This document shows positions 11,535 to 21,073 of a stretch of DNA of 64,000 nucleotides, piece by piece. The translations under genes were made by a program, and so were the position numbers. The DNA lies in assembly GCA_950022295.1 (NCBI GenBank), contig OX465601.1, positions 72,673,501 through 72,737,500 of the forward strand, in the 5' to 3' direction. The notes below the pieces were generated by a model. The model was not told where the DNA came from. It did no database searches and was given only the letters and a program-made list of their open reading frames with translations. The stretch comes from Bromus sterilis. Lineage: Eukaryota > Streptophyta > Magnoliopsida > Poales > Poaceae. The number at the start of each line of letters is the position of its first letter. Within the stretch, counting starts at the first letter, position 1.

Positions 11535-13262
11535 TGTTGGATATGTGCCCTAGAGGCAAATTAATAAAGATATTTGTCACATATCTGTTTGTTCATAATA
11601 CGTTATATATTGTGCTAGAACTGTATTAAGCGGAAACATTAATACACGTGGGATATATAACAACCTGGTCCCTAGTTAAACTCAGGCATACTAGCTCATT
11701 GGGCAATTGATGATCAAGGTTTCCTGATCATGAGAACATAATAGTCTATTGACAATGAGGTCATATCATTAGGAGAATGATGTGATGGACACACACCCAC
11801 CTTAAGCATTGCAGTGTGATCAAGTCACATAAGTTCATCATTGCGATGACTTAATAACATAGTGACTGAATCCTTAGACCGTGATGATCATACATAATTG
11901 CTATCTATTAGGATGCTTTGAGTGCATTAACCGTTACACTGAAACATGGTAACTGAAAAGGTATATCTTGAGTATTCCGAAGTAGATATGTTGAGGAGTA
12001 TGAAATAGATCAGAGCGGGATTTGTCAATCCGAGTGACGGATAGGTACTCTGGGCCCACTCGATGGTGTTGCATCAATAGCTTGCAAGCAAGTGACTAGG
12101 TCACAAGAGATTTAATATTCACAGACGAGTAAACATGTTATGTCAGAGAAGAGGAAGAACTAGGTATTGGATACCGACGATCATACCTCGGACTAACATA
12201 GTACCAAAGCACAAAGGGATCAAGTCATATTGTTAACGGTTCAACAACGATGAAGTTTATTCGATGGAAGCGTAGGGGCACATCAAGGATTGTAACCAGA
12301 TCCCACATGATGGTCATTGGTCACAGAGTGTCTCGATCATGTCTACTGTTTCCCGGACCGCAGGGTGTCACACTTAAGGGCAATCGATGCATTAAGGATT
12401 GATTCGAGATCATCGGTGAAAAGAGAGAAAACACCGGAAATGTACCGGGTGGTGCCGGAAGTTGTTCCGGATATTTTGAAAGGTTAAAAATAATATATAT
12501 TAATGTTTAAATATGTTTTATTATTTAATTGAAAGAATTAAATACTAAAAATTATTTAAATAATTAATTAAAAAGGTGAAAAGGTATTTGGGCCTTAAAA
12601 GGCCCATGAGGGGAAGGGGAGCCTCCCCCCTTGGGCTTGGCGCCAAGGGAGGGGCCCATCCCCCCTCCTAGCCGAACCACTCCCCCCCTTGGGGGTTTAG
12701 TCCCACATGGGGGAAGGGGAGGGGGTGGAGCCCCTCCTTGGCCTATATAAGGAGATTAGTCCCACATGGGGGAAGGGGAGGGGGTGGAGCCCCTCCTTCA
12801 CCTATATAAGGAGGGGTGGGGTGCCTTTTTCAACACAACATTGAGTTCCTCTCTCTCTCTTTCTCCGACCTAGAGTGGACTCCCCTAGTTTGGAGTTTGC
12901 ACCTGGTTGGGGGTTACACCATCATCCGGACGCCGTCACGCTGACGGAATCGGGATCAGGATCAATCTTCTTTCCGCCGCTCTTCTGGTTCGGAGCCCGG
13001 AGGGACGTCGGTTGCACCGTACGTGTGTAATCTCGCGAGGCACTACACGTGTGGTCCTACTTCATCGTCGGAGGTTCTTCAACACGACAGGGAGGTCGTA
13101 GGATCAGAGTGTACGCCAACCACATTCGAGGAATATTTCCCTCTTTCGGTGTTCAAAGGTATGAACAACGATTCCTTCCATTACATACATCAACATAGCA
13201 TAGATCTTGGGTTCGGGACTCGTAGGTCGGAAAAATTTTGTTTTCTGCGCCGATCCCCAACA
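11535..13262 (+). repeat. Copia 3' LTR with duplicated promoter box
   Basis: 1728 bp; 55 bp longer than the 5' LTR, mainly because a 59-bp unit (around 12698-12756) is repeated directly (around 12757-12815). Each unit contains CCTATATAAGG, giving TATA boxes at 12744-12750 and 12803-12809. Ends TGTTGG and CCAACA. Confidence 0.93.
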
Positions 13263-13767
13263 GTTCCTCCTCCCGGCAAGGTGCCGGGGCAGCTTCCCCA
13301 GGAAGCCCCGATCTAGAAACGGCGGCGGCGGCGGTACAGAGGCGAGCTCACGAAAAAGAGATCCGTCTTAGGGGTTTCCACCCCGAGGGGTAAATATAGG
13401 CGAAGGGGGCACCGAGAGGGGCCACAGGGCAGCCAGGAGGCTCCCTGGTGCGGCCTTGGGTGGGGCCGCGCCAGGGACCCTTTTGGAGTCCCTGTGGTGG
13501 CCCCCTTCCCTCCTTTGTTGTTTCCGGAAGCTTCCGTGTCGCTGATTTTTTTATCTGATTTTTCCGGATTTTTTGGAGCACTTTTAATGGCTGGAAAACC
13601 TGAAATACAAAAACAGTAGAAAACAGCAACTGGAAGCTGGGTGCACTGGGTTAATAGATTAGTCCAAATATGCTCAAAAGTGTATGAAAGTTCAAGCAAA
13701 GCATAGCAATATCACACAAAAGAGGCATGGAGCAAGCAGAAATTATAGATACGTTTGGGACGTATCA
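13263..13767 (-). repeat. 5' LTR of element A, outer part
   Basis: 13263-13267 is the right GTTCC duplication of Copia. From there the LTR of A continues to its start, TGATACGTCCC on the minus strand, at 13767. It includes the G+C-rich block missing from A's other LTR and a minus-strand TATA-like CTATATTTA near 13390. CTACT at 13768-13772 is the right duplication of A. The Pro/Arg-rich ORFs at 13313-13699 are by-products of base composition. Confidence 0.88.
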
Positions 13768-14534
13768 CTACTCACAAGACATAAAAGAGATCATGATCAG
13801 AGGTGATAGATGGGTGGCAAACAATCTGGACACAATGATATGTCTCCAACAAAACTCAATAGCATTCACCACAAAGTAGTAATCAACACCAACAGAGTAG
13901 AGAGGATAGATAGTACGGATTACAACACAAGTGGCAATTGTGAGATGAGATGGGATGGAGATGGAGATGGTGCTGAAGTTGGGGATGATGTTGATGATGA
14001 TCTCGATGATGCCCGTGACGATGATGATGATGATGATGGCGACGATCTCCCCTTCCGGGAGGTGATCTCCCCGGCGGAATCTGCCCGCCGGAGATGGCTT
14101 TTCTCCTCTGTAGGTTTCCGCCCCGTGGCGTCGGCGAAACACGGAAACTCTTCTCTTCTTAGGTTTTTCACCCCAGGGGGGTCTTATAGGCGAGAGGGGG
14201 CACTGAGGGGGGCCACCAGGCATCCAGGAGGGGGGCCGCGCCAAGCACCCTTCTGGCTGCCTGGTGGGTCCCCTCACCTCCATCTTCGGTGATCCCCAGT
14301 CAATTCCCATAAAAATGATCCCCGTAAATTTTCATCGCATTTGGACTTGATCTGATTAAGCAACTTGGTGTCCAATTTTCACTGCTGAATCCTGGTTCTG
14401 CTGCTTCGGCACCGGAAAGTTGTAAACTGTGTAAAAAAAGCCAAAACAACATAAGAACAATACTTTAAAGTGGAATATATCAATGAATAGGATGAAATTA
14501 CAATATAAAATAGTGATGCTTTTTGGACGTATCA
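13768..14534 (-). repeat. 3' LTR of element B, proximal piece
   Basis: Homologous to 27815-28599. It contains a CATCATC/GATGATGATG microsatellite near 13984-14036 and ends (LTR start on the minus strand) with TGATACGTCC at 14534. ORFs 13768-14310 and 13810-14292 are composition-driven and recur in the other LTR. Confidence 0.9.
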
Positions 14535-16152
14535 ACTCCCCCAAGCTTAGACCTCGCTTGTCCCCAAACAATTGCTGAGCTCGGTAAACTTGTCCACAAG
14601 TTTAGAGAGTGAAGCATCGATAAAAGAATACAGGCAAGAAGCATCAAGATTTCTCACCAAACTGAAGCATCCTCAACAGCAACCTCAACTCATAAGGTCC
14701 TTATGAGAAAGTAGTAACAATTATAACAAAGTAGGACCTGGAAAACTCATCAAATCATGGCAAATATAGCCTTGGTCAAGGAACAACTAATAACTTTTTA
14801 CTTTTGCTCTTTCACTTATAATGGAACCAGTTGAAGCTTTGGAACAAACATGTTATTAGTCAAGAAGTGCACATGTTAACACAAAGGAAGATGTTTACTA
14901 AGCATAAGCTTTTTGCAAACAACACACTTATCAAATGATAATGTCAACAAAGATGTAACATGCTAACTTTCAATGCAGCTTTCTATGCAAGAATCTTTAT
15001 TAACATCAAGTGTCTGTTCTCTCTCAAGAAGGAAGAAAGTAGGAAGGACTGACTCAGTACAAAATAAAGGATAAACCCCGTGCAAAAGGGTAAGCAGGGA
15101 AAACTCATGTGCCATCTCTAGATCAAACAGAATAAAAACGGACTTTTGGGAGGTGCATGATCCGTCAACGACCGCTGATGGATAACTCACTCACTTCATG
15201 ATTTGGACAAGTTTCAAGGAACGGCTCCCATGTGGGGACGATCACATCCCCTTAAATTCCTTTGTTTATCACTCATAAATGGGCGAAGGAACTTGTGCGT
15301 TAGTATTTATCTTTTACGAGCTGGGCACTCATGCCAGTCCCTTCTCGTATTAGGGGTTTGCAGATTAGACATGCAATCCCAATATAAAACTTGTCCAAAC
15401 TAAGAAGATCATGGGTTACCCACCACTTCCTCATGAGCTGAATCAGTGGCACAAAACATAAGATTTTGAACATCTAGAGATAGCACATAAATTATATACT
15501 TTAGGAGTGGTAGTGCAATACCACAAATAGAAGGTATGGTGGACTCAACTGGAAGATGTTGGTTTCAGGGTATGGAAGTACAAGAAGAATTCCGCTTAGT
15601 ACAGAGTTTTGGCTAGCAAGGCTTTGAGAGACCAGACAATTGATGACAACTTAGATGCAAGCAATACAAAGCATAAACATTAAAACTAGCATGAAACATC
15701 AAGTTGTCTTCCTTGTCAACATAACACTTCAAGCATAATAACACAAAAGGTTTTAGCTATGTCGCTACTTTTGAGAAAAACATGCTTGTTGTTATGACCA
15801 AAGCTATATTTGCCAAGATTTAAATAAAGTTTTCAAAGCCATACATGATATAAGGTCAATACTCCGCATAAGAATCAGCTCATAATGTCGATTGCGTGAA
15901 GAGAATACCGAGTGGAGCGAAGAAACCAATAGACTTCTCATTAATATTCCTTCATAGATGACACCACACTCACGGATACAAAGCTCTCCACAAAAGGAGT
16001 GATAGACCTCAAACCAACACCTATTTCATAAAGTAACTTCCCTAGACATGATACGACTCTACTTGACTCCTAAAGAAAAAGATAAAGATAAAGATACCCG
16101 GCACTCCCCCAAGCTTGGAACAAGCTAAGGGGATGCCATTACCCGAGGAGTT
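14535..16152 (-). other. 3' noncoding region and polypurine tract of element B
   Basis: Minus strand reads CTAAGCTTGGGGGAGT directly before the LTR at 14534, a polypurine tract. The rest to 16152 shows no convincing ORF (14963-15190 and 15203-15403 have no recognisable features). Long noncoding tracts after the third ORF are usual for Athila elements. Confidence 0.7.
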
Positions 16153-16659
16153 TTACTCCTCATTCTTGTTCTTGTCAGCCACGTACTCCTTGGCGAAGCG
16201 CTTCCATGGCAGATGCTCTCCAGTTTCGAAGGACATTCCCGTCTCGAAGATCCTGCACTCAACACCTAAACCCATGCGTAGAAACTTTAGTTCATACTCA
16301 CAGTTCTGGTTGTGCAGATCATAGATCTGTGCTTGGAGCCCATAAACTTTTTCTTCTAGTGCGGCCAAACTTGACCACATCTCCTACATCTCCTTCTCGT
16401 GGGAAGCCTCGATCTCATTCATGATGTCGAAGTTAGCTTCAACACCGCGCTCCACCATCTTCTTGAACTTGAAGACCTCATGTTCCATCTCCTTCAGCCG
16501 CTCCTCGGTGCTCCCTTCCTTGACTGGTCCCTTCAGATCTTCCTTGTCGAGAACACCGTCCTCCACACGAAGGACTTGGGGGTGCTTCCTCACCTCAGCG
16601 AGGTAAGGTTTGATGACGTTGACGACGAACTTGTCCTTGGGGGAACTTGGTGAAGCCAT
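16153..16659 (-). pseudogene. Extra ORF in envelope position of element B
   Basis: The frame starts at ATG 16659 (MASPSSPKDKFVVNVIKPYL) and runs 169 codons including the stop, with one internal stop at 16381-16383. Both halves are in the same frame, so a single nonsense change splits it. The second half (LAALEEKVYGLQAQIYDLHNQN) looks like a coiled coil. I see no signal peptide or transmembrane segment in either half, so a fusion envelope is not supported; the position after integrase is that of the Athila env-like ORF. Wheat-type Athila elements commonly carry a related small protein of unknown role. Longer upstream codons (to 16794) are probably untranslated. Confidence 0.6.
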
Positions 16660-17004
16660 GGCACCTAGATCTGCCGAAAGTTTTCCTGGCAGAAACAGAC
16701 CGAGAAAGAAAACACGCGAAATCGAGAGATACGATGTCGGGACGATCCGGGCAAATATATAGCAAAAATTTCCGCAACAGAAGGAAGGTTTCAAGCCTAG
16801 GTGGAGTCGGAGTCGGAGTCCAGGGCACCCAGGAGGGTGCCTGGCCCGTCCAGGAGGGGGGCCGCGCCAGGAGGCCTCCTGGGGCCTCTGAAGCTCCTCT
16901 CCGGCTCCACTCGGGCTTGGAATTTTCCTAATTTTGCAAAAACTGTGAAAAGTAAACTTTTATTGACGTTCGCGATGTTTCCTTACCGTAATACATACCT
17001 TTTC

Positions 17005-17397
17005 TTATTCTGCTCCTGCCAGAGTCTGAAACTGGGCTGCAACATGTTCTTCATGAGTCTTTGTATATATCATGTTTTCATCCACATTGATAGAATCAGC
17101 TGCCATGTAATGTTTAAGTCTTTGTCCATTCACAACTTGAGGTTTGGTTACTTCGAAATTATTGTTCTTGATTGCACCAGACCGATATACTTCTTCGATA
17201 TGAAAAGGTCCTTCCCATCTGGAAAGTAGTTTACCTGGAGAAAACCTGAAACGAGATCTAAACAACAAAACTTTATCACCAACATTAAATTCACGTTTCA
17301 GAATTCTTTTATCGTGCCACTTCTTTACCTTTTCCTTGAACATTTTAGCGCTCTCGTAAGCTTCACTTCTCCACTCATCTAGATAAGTCAAGTTCAT
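17005..17397 (-). pseudogene. Integrase C-terminal part of element B
   Basis: Starts LTYLDEWRSEAYESAKMFKEKVKKWHDKRI, followed by FNVGDKVLLFRSRFR, PGKLLSRWEGPF and IEEVYRSGAIK. This is the beta-barrel GPF/GPY-like module found after the catalytic core of Gypsy integrases. It is in a different frame from the core at 17408-17830. A segment of roughly 80 residues that usually lies between them (the ALWAYRTAYK region) is missing, and the junction carries a small duplication (CTATTGGTGAGCT twice near 17444-17496). Confidence 0.85.
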
Positions 17398-17407
17398 GAG
17401 ACGCTTT

Positions 17408-17830
17408 TCACCAGCTAACTTTGGGACAGCATTTAGCTCTCTGACTATTGGTGAGCTTCTGTAAGATCAACTTGATCCCCCTATTGGTGAGCTCAACTTG
17501 CCCACTAGTTTGAGGGTGGTACGGTGATGCAATCCTATGATTAGCATCGTACTTGGTTAGAGCTTCCCTAAAAGGTCCATGCGTGAAGTGTGACCCTCCA
17601 TCTGTCATGAGGTACCTTGGTACTCCAAACCTAGGAAAAATTACATCCTTGAGCATTTTCAAAGATGTCTTGTGATCAGCACTCTCAGTGGGGATTGCTT
17701 CAACCCACTTGGTTACATAATCAACAGCAACTAAGATGTGTGTGTACTTGTGTGAAGGAGGAAAAGGACCCATAAAATCAAAACCCCAGCAATAGAAAGG
17801 TTCGATCACTAGTGAGTAATTCATAGGCAT
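17408..17830 (-). pseudogene. Integrase catalytic core of element B
   Basis: Contains FDFMGPFPPS (first Asp), MTDGGSHFTH (second Asp), and SPYHPQTSGQVELTNRGIK (Glu), the D,D-35-E core of Gypsy integrases. It is in the same frame as the zinc-binding part at 17858-18490, separated only by a TGA near 17855. It runs off into an unrelated tail after LILQKLTNS because of the deletion described for the C-terminal part. Confidence 0.88.
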
Positions 17831-17857
17831 CTCATTTCTCCTGCTAATGTTACCAAC

Positions 17858-18490
17858 TCACTGACACTGATCACAGGATAGAACGTACCTTCGGGCGTCC
17901 TTAAAAAGAGTAGGCCAATAAAAACCTGATTGTAAAACTTTATGTGTCGTCCTTTTACCGGCATGATGTCCTCCATAGGGACTATCGTGACATTGTCGAA
18001 GAATGTCCTGCTGCTCGTGCTCCGGTATACATCTTCTCACGATCCCATATGGACCTTCTTTGAAAATATGTGGATCATCCCAAAAGTAGTGCCTCAAATC
18101 CGTGAAGAATTTCTTCCTCTGCTGAAATGTAAAACCTGGAGGCAAAAACTTTGCAACGATAAAATTAGCATAATCTGCAAACCAAGGGTCGGAATGAGAT
18201 TGTACTTTTACAACAGCAAGCCGTTCATCTGGGAAACTGTCGTTGACTGGAATAGGATCGTGCGGGATATCTTCCATCCTTGAAAGATTATCCGCCACCG
18301 GATTGTCTTCTCCTTTTCTATCGACAATCTGTAAATCAAATTCTTGAAGAAGGAGTACCCATCTAATGAGTCTTGGTTTGGCGTCCTTTTTCTGCATAAG
18401 ATACTTAATGGCAGCATGGTCAGTATGAATAATAAATTTAGAATCAACAATATACTGCCTAAACTTATCACAAGAAAACACCACTGCCAA
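17858..18490 (-). pseudogene. RNase H end and integrase zinc domain of element B
   Basis: Begins in RNase H (VVFSCDKFRQYIVDSKFIIHTDHAAIKYLM), then the linker (DNPVADNLSRM), then the integrase zinc finger (HDSPYGGHHAGKRTTHKVL and VLSCDQCQ, an H-H-C-C site). It connects to the upstream RNase H half (18208-18675) by a frameshift near 18555. Confidence 0.88.
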
Positions 18491-18675
18491 GAATTCCTTC
18501 TCAGTAGTAGCATAATTCTTTTGAGCACTATCAAGTGCCTTGCTGGCTGGATGACATTCAACTTCTTGTTAACCCTTTGTCCTAAAGCAGCTCCAATAGC
18601 AAAATCACTAGCATCACACATAATTTCGAAGGGCAAATTCCAGTCAGGTGGTTGTACTATAGGAGCGGGTATCAA
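18208..18675 (-). pseudogene. RNase H first part of element B
   Basis: Only the first ~40 codons are meaningful: WNLPFEIMCDASDFAIGAALGQ holds the first RNase H acidic residue (CDASD). After a frameshift near 18555 the true frame continues at 18490. An in-frame TAA (18691-18693) separates it from RT. The rest of this frame, overlapping the next ORF, is shadow. Confidence 0.8.
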
Positions 18676-18690
18676 GGCTTTCTTAAGAAC

Positions 18691-19455
18691 TTAGAAAGCT
18701 TCCTTACAATCTTCATCAAATAGAAAAACAGAATCCTTCTGGAGAAGATTGGTAAGGGGTATCGAGGTCTTAGAAAATTCCTTGATAAATCTTCTATAGA
18801 AACCAGCATGACCTAGAAAACTACGAATACCTTTGATGTCCCTTGGATAGGGCATCCTTTCAATAGCTTCAATCTTTGCCTTGTCCACTTCAATTCCCCT
18901 TTCGGAAATCTTGTGTCCAAGAACTATCGCTTCGTTAACCATGAAATGGCACTTCTCCCAATTGAGCACCAAATTGGTTTCTTCACATCTCTGCAAAACT
19001 TTATTAAGATTGTGGAGACAGTGGTCAAAGGAGTTTCCATAGACGGAAAAGTTGTCCATGAAAACTTCTACAATCTCCTCACAGTAACCATGAAATATTG
19101 CAGACATACACCTCTGAAAAGTAGCAGGTGCATTACACAAGCCAAAAGGCATACGCCTATAAGCATAAGTACCGTAACGACACGTAAAGGTGGTCTTCTC
19201 TTGATCCGCGGTGTTAACGTGAATCTGGGAGAAGCCATAGTACCCATCAAGATAGCAGAAGTGGGTGTTTTTAGACAGCCGCTTGAGCATCTGATCAATA
19301 AAGGGCAGATGATAGTGGTCCTTCCTGGTGGCCTTGTTCAACTTCCTGAAATCAATAAACATTCTATATCCAATAATAGTCCTCTGAGGTATTAGTTCAT
19401 TTTTATCATTAGGAACAACACTTATACCTCCTTTCTTGGGAACACAATGGACGGG
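18691..19455 (-). pseudogene. Reverse transcriptase of element B, 5' part lost
   Basis: RT palm and fingers: PVHCVP..GG..VVPND (to 19455), FIDFRKLNKATRKDHYHLPFID, FCYLDGYYGFSQI, RRMPFGLCNAPATFQRCM, and FMDNFSVYG at the active site. Athila-type RTs have FMDDFSVYG, so the second catalytic Asp is Asn. Then LGHKISERGIEVDKAKIEAI and the connection region. The frame is broken at 19456 by insertion of element C; the upstream RT and the protease-RT link were lost in the same area (junction at ~25285). A TAA follows at 18691. Confidence 0.9.
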
Positions 19456-21073
19456 TGATGGCTTCTCGCCCTTCGTTGGTTACCCCAAGTGGAAGGTTTG
19501 AGATGTAGTGCAGCAGCAGTTTTCCCTCGGTGAAGATACCAAGGTTTGTCTCCAGTAGGACTCCAGAGATGATAAGTAGGTGTCAGCGGCGCAACTGACG
19601 TGGACCTGCACACAGACACAGATAACTTTGTTCCCAACGAAGTTCAGAGAGGTTGTCAATCTCTCCGGTCTTGTTGATCACAAAGGATAAAACGCAAGGG
19701 ATAATGATAGCAAGTAAAAGCAGTAAAGTAAATATAGCTTGGAAATAGTAATGAGGGTATGGACCGGGATACGTGATGTTCACTAGTGATGTCTCTCTCC
19801 CAAAAGACGATAAAACTGCTATGCGAGGTAAACAAATTACAGAAGGGCAATTGACAGGATTATGAACGCACCGCAATGCTAACTATGCTACAAAAGAAAG
19901 GAAGAGGCTCAAAAGTACGGGCAGTACGCCAAAATAAGTAGACCGAAATCCATCTGCATCTACTACTAATCATCCACCTTGAGATATCTATCCAGAACAT
20001 CTCGCTGGTATTAAGTTGCGAGCCGCACCCAAAGTGTAAACCCAAAGCAACAGACAACTGCATTAAAAAGAACTTTTCTTAAAGTAAAAAATCCTTGTAA
20101 CCACGGTTACAAGCACCATTATTTTCCCCCTTGTGGCAACAACACATCCCCTAGACTCATGTTTCTGTCACTCAAGCATGTCATCGGGGGGCATGAACCC
20201 ACAATCTAGCACAACGTTCCCTCTTGGAGTCACTACCTACTACTTGGCCAAAGCAATAAACAGCAACGGAGAACATGCAAGAATTATTTAGGAACAAAAA
20301 TATAAGAGATAAAAACTAAATATATTACTCTATCACAATCTGAAAATAATCTCATAATCCATCAGATCCCTCCAAACTCAGCATAGCAACAGCAGAAATA
20401 TTACAAAGGTGCCTCGATCATGTAGGGCAGCTCACGAGGTCTAAACAATGAAGATCAAAGAGGGGAGGAGAACATCACATAGCTACTGATCACGAACCCA
20501 TGGTCCAAGGAAAACTACTCACGAGACATCCGGGGAGCATCCATGGTGGAGAGGAGACTCCCGGAGGTCAATCCTACCTCCGGCAGGGTGCCGGGAAGAG
20601 GTCTTCTTGTGCTCCCGATCTCGGAAGCGCGGCGGCGGCGGAACAGAGGCGAGTTTGCGGAATAGGGTTCCTCTTCTGGAGTTTTCCCGTGACGAAGAAT
20701 ACATAGGCGAAGGGGGGAAGTCAGAGGTGGACCAGGGGCCCCAGGCGCCCCCCTGGCGCGGCCAGGGGTGGGGCCCCGCCGGGTGGCCGCCTGGCCCCCC
20801 TGGCTCCCCTCTGGCCCCTCCCGGGCTCTTCTCGAAGCTTCCTGTACGCTGATTTTTCCTGTATTTTTCCCGGAATTTTTCTGGCACTTTTTATATGGGG
20901 GAAAACTGAAATAGAAAAACAGCAGAAAACAGGAACTGGCACTGGGGTGCACTGAGTTAGTAGGTTAGTCCAAGTATGATCAAAAGTGTATGAAAGTGTA
21001 TCTAGATCATAGCAATATCTCACAAAACATGCATGGAGCAAGCAAAAATTATAGATGCATTTTGGACGTATCA
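19456..21073 (-). repeat. 3' LTR of element C
   Basis: 1618 bp, minus-strand start TGATACGTCC at 21073 and end CCATCA at 19456. The first ~400 bp are nearly identical to 24865-25285. It contains GC-rich ORFs on both strands (20500-20952) with no homology beyond other LTRs of the family. Confidence 0.9.

Larger units (their letters stand above)
4837..13262 (+). mobile_element. Copia LTR retrotransposon, Angela/BARE-like
   Basis: A structurally complete Copia element of 8426 bp: LTRs at 4837-6509 and 11535-13262, TGTTGG..CCAACA ends, primer site at 6511, polypurine tract before 11535, and a perfect GTTCC duplication at 4832-4836 and 13263-13267. Domain order gag, protease, integrase, RT, RNase H is the Copia order. 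Over the first ~135 bp the LTRs differ at about 5 positions, implying a fairly recent insertion. Angela/BARE assignment rests on LTR size, LTR start and gag/pol flavour and is inference. It is the youngest layer of the nest here (inside A, inside B, inside D). Confidence 0.93.
305..13767 (-). mobile_element. Gypsy element A, gag-only, non-autonomous, carrying a nested Copia
   Basis: The element runs on the minus strand from its 5' LTR start at 13767 to its 3' LTR end at 305. CTACT at 300-304 and 13768-13772 is a perfect 5-bp target-site duplication inside the LTR of element B. Order on the minus strand: 5' LTR (split by Copia), gag-like fragment, long noncoding region, polypurine tract, 3' LTR. 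There is no protease, RT, RNase H or integrase, so mobilisation in trans is inferred. A deletion has removed the inner end of the 5' LTR, the primer-binding site and the start of the gag ORF. Confidence 0.88.

Noticed and set aside
13313..13699. Pro/Arg-rich ORFs in G+C-rich LTR blocks (also 20515-20952, 28472-28896, 33019-33374, 38124-38570, 52853-53223) as genes
   Set aside because: They occur at the same place in each LTR of the family on both strands and reflect base composition.
13810..14310. Acidic or Ser/Ile-rich ORFs around the GATGATG microsatellite (also 27815-28375)
   Set aside because: Low-complexity translation of an LTR microsatellite; frames change between the two LTR copies.
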